Assembly (NCBI GenBank): GCA_002270565.1
Contig: NQMI01000065.1
Span: forward strand, 4,921-68,920
DNA from: Stenocarpella maydis
Lineage: Eukaryota; Ascomycota; Sordariomycetes; Diaporthales; Diaporthaceae
DNA length: 64,000 bases
Direction: 5' to 3'
The position numbers and the translations under genes were made by a program. The notes under the pieces are model-generated. The model did not search any database, was not told where the DNA came from, and worked only from the letters and a program-made list of their open reading frames with translations. This document shows positions 57,340 to 64,000 of the stretch, piece after piece. Each line of letters starts with the position of its first letter. The stretch's first letter is position 1.

Positions 57340-60300
57340 GATTCACCGCTGCTCCCCTCCGAGAAGTGATTCACCAGTTGCTTGGTTCAACTCCGGCGTG
57401 CAAGTGGATCGTGGAATGCTGCGTGTGCTTGACGACGGTGTGAAATGAAGCCAGCCTCGGTCAGTACCCAGGTATGATGTATCCTGTTGCGCTCTGCAGG
57501 GGCAAGAGAGCACCACTTGGGAGCGGCCAAAATAGGACCGTTTGGGTAGAAAACCAGGCCACACTGCGGGAAACAACAATTATACTAATAAACCGAGAGG
57601 TTACCACGATGGCTATGCACCGGGGCCATTTTTAACATGACAAGACCGTGATGTGTGGAATCCGGAATCCCTGCTCCACTTGCCTGCAACCGCGAGGACT
57701 GGAAATGTCTAGAACCGCTTGGGACCAGCCAGCCAACCATCAGCTCCGGTACCGACATCCGTCAGTCACAAGTGCTCCAACACATATTACCGGGCATCGT
57801 ACGAGACTGTAATCGTGGACTCTCCCGTGACTCTGAGGAGCCTGTTAGCTGCAACATGATCAGACTGGTCAGTTATTCCAGACCGAACTGGCATCATCAC
57901 ATGTGCAAATCAGTGGGTAGCTGAGCGCTACTAGACTGTCAAATAATGTTATTAGACATGTAGACACATTGCCATGATTCACGGATGGACCTGATGCCCC
58001 CCACAAACATGTTGTACTACCAGCTAGGTATGCTTCTCATATGACAAGGCGACTAAATGGCAATACCCGAAGGTGTGATTGACCTTTCCGGCGTCCGTCA
58101 CAACTCTCGGACCAAGCTACAATCGTATTGCTTGGGCATGCCCAGCGCGTCCATGTATTGATACATACCCAGCCCTCAGGAGATTTATTTAATCAAGGCT
58201 AACTAACCATGCTCTTATACTGTCTTTAAAAATTTTTTTTTTTTTTTTGGAACCCAGACACTCCACACCGACCTGTTACACGAGCAATCATCATTTAACC
58301 AGACCGTCAACATTGAAATTTACATAAGCAAGATTACAGAGCGCAAAGACTCGCACCAATCTGACCTGGGCTTCAGCGTAACAAATTCCGGCTCAAGTAT
58401 ATCGGAATAGGCATCAGAAAACTTGACCACAGGCGTCTCATACCAGCTTAGGTAAACCACGATTTGTCTACTACTCTCAGTTTCCTAGCCTAATAAGTGT
58501 GCCTTCACCAGTCTGAGAGGCCACAAAACATACGAAATGTGTATGGCTTACGAAAAGTGTTATCGATGTATGCATCCGGTTCAATACCACGGGCAGCCAG
58601 GGAAAATTGGGCGGGCAACGAGAGTTTTTGATTGCGGAACAAGTCTAGCTCTCTCATGCCCATATTTCAGAACACCTAAAGCACAGCTTGTGGTTGATTG
58701 CTATTGCGCTAGTTGTATACGCCACTACAACCGCTAAAGTCTAGCCATCATTTACCAATGTTTGGTTTCCGAGACCTCGGTTAGTTAGAGGTTCTGAAAT
58801 GTTACGCGAGGAGAGACGGATATTAATTTAAAAGACAGCTTAGCTCAATATTAGTTATTCCAAATACAGAATACAAGCTATCTCTATAATCTCATTTCAT
58901 CTATGAAAGGCTGACAATGAGTGGCCACTGAGCATCTTGAAAGCTCACACCATGTCTTCGCAGCATAATCAAAAGTGTGTATTCCAGTTCTAAAGACCAC
59001 CACCGCATCACCCATAGCTTCACCGTAGTGTTGCCTCATATACCTCATTGTGAGCCACTCCTAAGCTCCTAATTACGGTGAATATCGCGGATGGTCGATC
59101 AAATCTTGAGCAGTTCTAGAGATCCGTTGTTAGCGTAGTACTGTAACTAGATCTCAATTATGTCTCAAATGTGTTCCATTCTAGTTTGTATTGTATCCTC
59201 TTCTTCGTACAGAAGTAACAGAGAGTATTATAATGTAAATGCCATGTGTATCCTTTGATATATTCATCTCAGGGAGATATTCCCGCATTGTAGACATTTC
59301 ACTCCAACAGGAACATAAAAGCTAATCCTAACACTCACTAGATATACAAACATAGAAGCCTGTTTGCGCGATAATGCCGCATCATTTTGTTCATAGAACC
59401 AGGTGGCACTGTGAGGGGATTTCTCGTAATGTCCAAGCTGAGATCACATCCAAGCCTCCAGTGTGACATAAAGTATGCCAGTGGAATACCAGGGCTATGG
59501 CAAGTTGTATGCAATTCACGATGTTGCCCCCTGGAATAAGCACGTGGCAAACACGCTGCGGGTCTGTGTATGGTGAATCTCGGAGGGTGGGTGAAGTTCT
59601 GTACGAAAGAGGAGAATGACCACCACCTCCACCTCCCTTTCTCATGCTGTATAAATACTCACTTTGAGTTTAGCTTGCATCCAATGATTCCATAACATGG
59701 TTCTATAGTTAATCAACACTATTTGGTGAGAAATTATGGCCCTTTTATTTGCTGACTGCACGTATCCACTCAAATTTCAAAGGCAGAACAACATTCTTCT
59801 ACACACTCACGACAGAAACCCGCCGGGGGACAGCACCATTTCGCACAGCAACCACCAAATACTTGGAAGCAAACGCGCCAAATAATCACGGAAAGTTCAA
59901 AGATTCCACGAACAGAGAGTTGTACTCATAGTTGTGATCAACGACAGAGTCCACGAGCAGACCAGTTACACCACCATTCGGTTCCACACAGCCAGCACAT
60001 ACCAACTCCCAAGCGATCTGCACATCACCCGTATACCTGCCAACCAAGTGAGTGGTTGATATTTCCTCCTTAGATCCATCCCCACCACGGACCAAAAGAC
60101 AATCAGAATGTGTCTTCGACAGGAGAGAATGCTGAGGGGCTGCGGCTGTTTTGTCGTGAAGTTCATCGGCGGCATATGGGTACAGCAGTATTCTTGGGCC
60201 CTCTGCGGCCAGACTGTGGGAGGGATATGCATGGACTGGCAGCCTGATGATGCTGCCACCTGGGAGGACGGCTATTGTTTTCGCTGCGCGCGTCGTCAGA

Positions 60301-62400
60301 ACTCCCATCGTCATCCAAACACCCAATAGGCACACGTTGCCGGGCGATTCGTTGATGCCAAACATGGGCATCTCAGAGCTGTGACAGCCCTCGGACACGG
60401 TGCAATGCGCACTAGCAGAGGGCCAGAAGAGCTCATGGGGCCCTTTCCGTAGCACAGCAAGCCTGAATCAGATCCACCTTTGCGCCTTGACTCTGCTAAT
60501 GAAGTTGAGACGCCACAATTCATCATCTTGATTGAATCCCTATGCTTGCTTCGAGAGTGTAGAATATCTAGGCATACGTAGCGCGGCTTGTAGCGATTTT
60601 ACTGCATTTCAGTGTCCCCCTTGACTTCCACAGTCCAAGTCTGGGTGTGATTAATTCCAGAGCATCCTTCCAAGGTTGACTTAGTTCCTCACACCCCTCG
60701 AGCCCACAAGTGCTAACTTCCTATTGTTACCGGATGTTGGAGTGTTTCAGGTGATAGGTAAGCATTTCTTTAGCTAAACCGAGTACCTGAACCTCCCCAG
60801 CCACAGCATGTCCAATATTTGCTCGAACGCTTGCAGGCAGCACCAATTGCTTGAGGGCAAATGGCCAGAGCCCCGGCATAGTCTAGAGCTCAAGGAGTGT
60901 CCTAACATTACCAACCAGGAACAAAATTGATAGTAAATCATATCGACTCTCCAGCACCACCATCCTCCGCGTACTGCTTATTGCCATAAGCCACTCGAGT
61001 GAAGGGAATTTTGGAAGGTCAAGACCAGTAGCAAAGTGGCTGTACTGTGTTTCAAAAGGGGTGACAGGTGAAATCTCCCCAGGTATTGATGCCTTGCCAC
61101 ACCTAACAAGTTGAATTAGACTTTTATCGTCGAAGCTGCTCGGATCCACTCGAACTTGTGGTTGAGTGGGTCTGGAGCCGCATTGTATTTAGTCCACCAG
61201 GCACTCTTGACTGCACATCATCCCTGTTCTCAGGCTCTGTTCACTTGTTTCAGCGTCGTATTAACTGTATGCCACAATTTCAAGATTCTTTTTCTTTCTT
61301 GACAAGGCCGCCAAACGCCTGACGCATCTACGCGCTCAGCTGGCCTTTAGGTACCTAAAACATAACAATAGACACAAGATAGGTAGTTCTTGGGCTTTTA
61401 TTTAGAGATGTATGGTATGAGAAATATAAGAAGTTCTGATTAGTCTGGTCTCCATCCTGTTTCTGTTTCCCCATAACCTGACTAGACACCTCGAGACCTC
61501 TGACAATGTCTACTCTTAAGGCTTGATCCGCTCGCGCCATACCTTGAGTGGTTCCGTGCCTGTAGGTGTCCCAAATCTGCAAATCTCCAAATCTCCAATA
61601 TTCTCGCCACGTGTTGACAAACTGACATATATTTTTAGGATTTGATGCACGTATTCCATGATTTCTCTTCAGAGGTTTCAACAAATACTCTGGTCAACTG
61701 GTGGCTACCAGGGATTGAATACTCCGACATTGATCACCCCCCACGCATTCCATGCTAAATTCCGCGAATACAGCCCCGTTGCTCTTAACGCGATGAGTTG
61801 TGAAAAAGCTTTCAGTATCAGATACATCAGCGCCTCTCCGGAAGCAGAGATTTTATTTCGAATTTCAGCTCTTGGACGCCTGGCTTACAGGCTGCTGTCC
61901 GCTTCACACATGGTGGGCACATACCACTTTATCGATACATCGGCATCTTGGACACATCTAGGCGCAATCATGAGAATTTCATTCTACATGTACGTGCACT
62001 ACAGGAAGGACTCGGAGGCTATACCTTCTTTGATTACGACTACAACTACCTGGTGTACAGTCCTGTGAAGGGGATAAGCTACACCTTCCTGGAACTATCA
62101 CTGCAGCAGAGCCTTCCCCTGAGCTTCCAAATCCACCCTCCAATGTACACTGACTGGTCCTGAACCTTTAAGCCCTTTCCAGAAATATTCGAGGCATATA
62201 ACCGGAAAACGGATATTCGCACCGGCAAAAAGGGATGGTACACCGGTACATGCAGGGGCCCAACGCACAGACAATTTGCACCACTAAAAACACTATGTGC
62301 ACTGTTATTTTAACGTTTTTGCCAACATAGCCATATATCCCCATCACCGCTACAGCGAATGTCACCATCACAATACCTGCTACAGCACCAATCGCTCAAA
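57340..62400. other. Gene-poor region, no supportable gene
   Basis: About 5 kb of GC-balanced sequence, including a T-run of about 20 at 58228-58250. Open frames are short; the longest is 189 codons on the minus strand (59886-60455). No domain, splice structure or repeat was recognised. Upstream MFS promoter sequence lies in its first few hundred bases. Confidence 0.45.
59886..60455 (-). CDS. Possible hypothetical protein, 189 residues
   Basis: An uninterrupted 189-codon frame with fairly balanced amino-acid content (TIAVLPGGSIIRLPVHAYPS, TTHLVGRYTGDVQIAWELV). I recognise no family, signal peptide or membrane segment. A frame this long can occur by chance in GC-balanced DNA of this window size, so it is listed only as a candidate. 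Confidence 0.25.
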   Translation of the reverse strand: MLRKGPHELFWPSASAHCTVSEGCHSSEMPMFGINESPGNVCLLGVWMTMGVLTTRAAKTIAVLPGGSIIRLPVHAYPSHSLAAEGPRILLYPYAADELHDKTAAAPQHSLLSKTHSDCLLVRGGDGSKEEISTTHLVGRYTGDVQIAWELVCAGCVEPNGGVTGLLVDSVVDHNYEYNSLFVESLNFP

Positions 62401-64000
62401 TTAATGGTGTTTTACTACATATCTAGTCCATACGGACTATAATCTCGTTTAGTATCTCCTCCTCATCGTCACCATCACCACCATCATCATCATCATCGCC
62501 AACAATATCCCCAACCATCAGATCTACCCGTAGCAACTGGTTGATGCTTCTAATAGCCGCCATATGCTGCCGCTTAGCCCCTAACTTCATGCTTAAGGGT
62601 ATGCTGGCTTCTGAAGTCTTCATAATATCTGCTAGCGCCCTCCACTTCCAAGGCTGCTACATTAACTTCTTTATAACCCTTCTTACCGGCTGCTACTTCA
62701 GAGGGATACCGGCATGCTATATATCACCGCTACAGGCATCCTCTTTATCTAGGGACTAGAGGGTCACGTTACTCCACTTAAAGGCTGAATTCATGCGCTA
62801 TACTAAAGCCATTATCACCCTCATCTTATCCCTAGCTCTACTACCCAGACTTATAGTATTGGAGGTTGTCTTTTTGCTTATTACGGCTTTCCCATGCTTC
62901 TTAAGGATGCCCTCCTTATCACCAGCAAATATAGCAATATCCCAAGGCCTGCCCTTCATGGCAATAACCTTCTTTAGCAATAGTATACTAAGGAGCGGGT
63001 TATTAATGTAGAGGTTATAATTAAGGTACCAAGCTTCATAAAGGTCGCTCTTCTTAAGGGGAAGGGAAGCCTCCTCCTTATTAGTAATGTAATTTATATA
63101 GATAATGCTATACTAACTATAGATAGCGTAGCAATAGTTAGAAGGGCTGCAGTACCCCTATAGGGCTTCTTTTTAAAGCATCTTTAACACCTTCTAGCGC
63201 TCTATCGCGAGAAGGTCTAACGCTGCTCTAGCGACTTACTATATAAGCTTCTTAAGCTACTTCTACCCGTTATACTTTATAAGTGCTACTATCTTCTGCT
63301 TTCTCTCCTTATTATAGAAGGCACAAGCCGCCTCATTAAGAGCGGCTTTATTAGCCTCCATTAGATAAAGAAGATTGCCCATCCCGTGGCCCAGATAGGT
63401 CTTTATATAGCGGTACTATTGCTCTATGGAGGAGGTTATATGTAAGCTAAAGTTAAGGATTCTATAGATCGAGTGGGCAGCTTATTTAGTGATAATAACC
63501 TCCGCCTTATCAACATACTAGGTCTTAAGGTACTGGAGGATCGCTATCTAGTCTAAGAAGACCTCTTAAAGCTATCACCAAGCTGTATTATAGACCTTAC
63601 GATCTATAGAGTACTCTATAAACTTGATGAGGTCCAAGAGGGCTATTTGAGTGTATGGGATCTCATTAGGCACCCGGGAGGGTACTATAGCCTTCCCTCT
63701 TGCTAGCGCCATTAGGGAAGCAAGGTCCTTATTATCCTCTTCAAGATCTTCAGCTTCCGCACCCTTTATAATGTTTTCCTCTAGAGCTCCCAGTGCTGTT
63801 GCCTCCAGGCCTTCTGGTATTACCCTCATTATCACTAGCTTGCGCCACTTCTTCTTAATATTAAGGATAAGATTTATATTTATATAGAAGATACACAGCT
63901 AATGGTATGCCTTAGGGAATTAGTGCTTAAGGGCGTTAATTAAAGCAGTATCATAGTTAGTAATAAAGAAGCTCAGAGGGTTATTTCCGCACTAGCGGAG
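62401..64000 (-). pseudogene. Degraded Mutator-like (MULE) transposase, running off the window
   Basis: On the minus strand, near 63970-63845, the sequence reads SFFITNYDTALINALKH, then FPKAYH and LCIFYININLI, with stops where Gln or Trp codons belong. This is the MULE core ITD-x-x-x-AL-x-x-A...FP...H-x-LC-x-(W/F)HI-x-x-N. Near 63420-63370 it continues with YIKTYLGHGMGNLLYLMEA, the block after the catalytic Glu in this family. An acidic open stretch lies between them (63575-63835). The N-terminal half lies beyond 64000. Another stretch at 62423-62980 (Asp-rich, and GRPWDIAIFAGDKEGI) may be its C-terminal tail or a neighbouring repeat. TAG/TAA for CAG/CAA fits RIP. Confidence 0.7.

Noticed and set aside
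61658..62163. Overlapping plus-strand frames of 136 and 71 codons
   Set aside because: They are in different frames with no domain or usable intron between them. There is not enough support for a gene.
1..64000. CRISPR arrays, rRNA, telomeric repeats or a secondary-metabolite cluster
   Set aside because: I saw no spaced direct repeats, rRNA-like sequence, TTAGGG runs or backbone synthase genes. The genes present are unrelated housekeeping, transport and chromatin functions.

Overview
The window is nuclear DNA of a filamentous ascomycete, most likely a Sordariomycete. The evidence is short introns (52-164 bp) with GTAAGT/GTGAGT donors and CTAAC/CTGAC branch points, genes of typical fungal families (UV-damage endonuclease, PHO-4 type phosphate symporter, fungal AdoMet decarboxylase, SUZ12), and a two-compartment layout. 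GC-balanced gene islands alternate with very AT-rich, stop-riddled transposon graveyards whose copies differ mainly by C-to-T/G-to-A transitions, as expected from repeat-induced point mutation (RIP).

Layout. 1-4.5 kb: a Ty3/gypsy protease remnant and an AT-rich desert. 7.5-9.85 kb: SUZ12, a core PRC2 subunit, with a C-terminal PHD finger. 10.7-23.1 kb: a Ty1/copia retroelement block with one complete 7.6 kb copy, one partial copy, LTRs and two single-N joins that carry duplicated sequence and look like assembly faults. 24.5-26.8 kb: UV-damage endonuclease (uve1/mus-18). 27.2-28.0 kb: a GNAT acetyltransferase. 28.3-29.2 kb: a TIR element with TA target duplication, interrupted by a reverse solo LTR that has its own target duplication. 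29.6-35.3 kb: an aldo/keto reductase, an MFS sugar transporter and a PiT phosphate symporter. 36.5-43.4 kb: a second near-complete copia copy with a 5-bp target duplication and almost identical LTRs. 44.4-57.3 kb: a housekeeping island with Mn superoxide dismutase, AdoMet decarboxylase, CFD1, a large disordered protein and an SLC43/FMP42-like MFS transporter. 57.3-62.4 kb: no gene I can support. 62.4-64 kb: a degraded Mutator-like (MULE) transposase on the minus strand, running off the window.

The genes do not form one pathway. They are independent functions: chromatin silencing, DNA repair, transport, oxidative defence, polyamine synthesis and cytosolic Fe-S assembly. I found no clear new multi-gene system, CRISPR array, rRNA or tRNA. 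The observations most worth checking are the nested TIR element/solo LTR, the young LTR pair around a dead copia body, the SUZ12-PHD architecture, the apparent mitochondrial/nuclear alternative starts of the UV endonuclease, the long ORF overlapping the SPE2 start, and the misassembly signs at the N positions.
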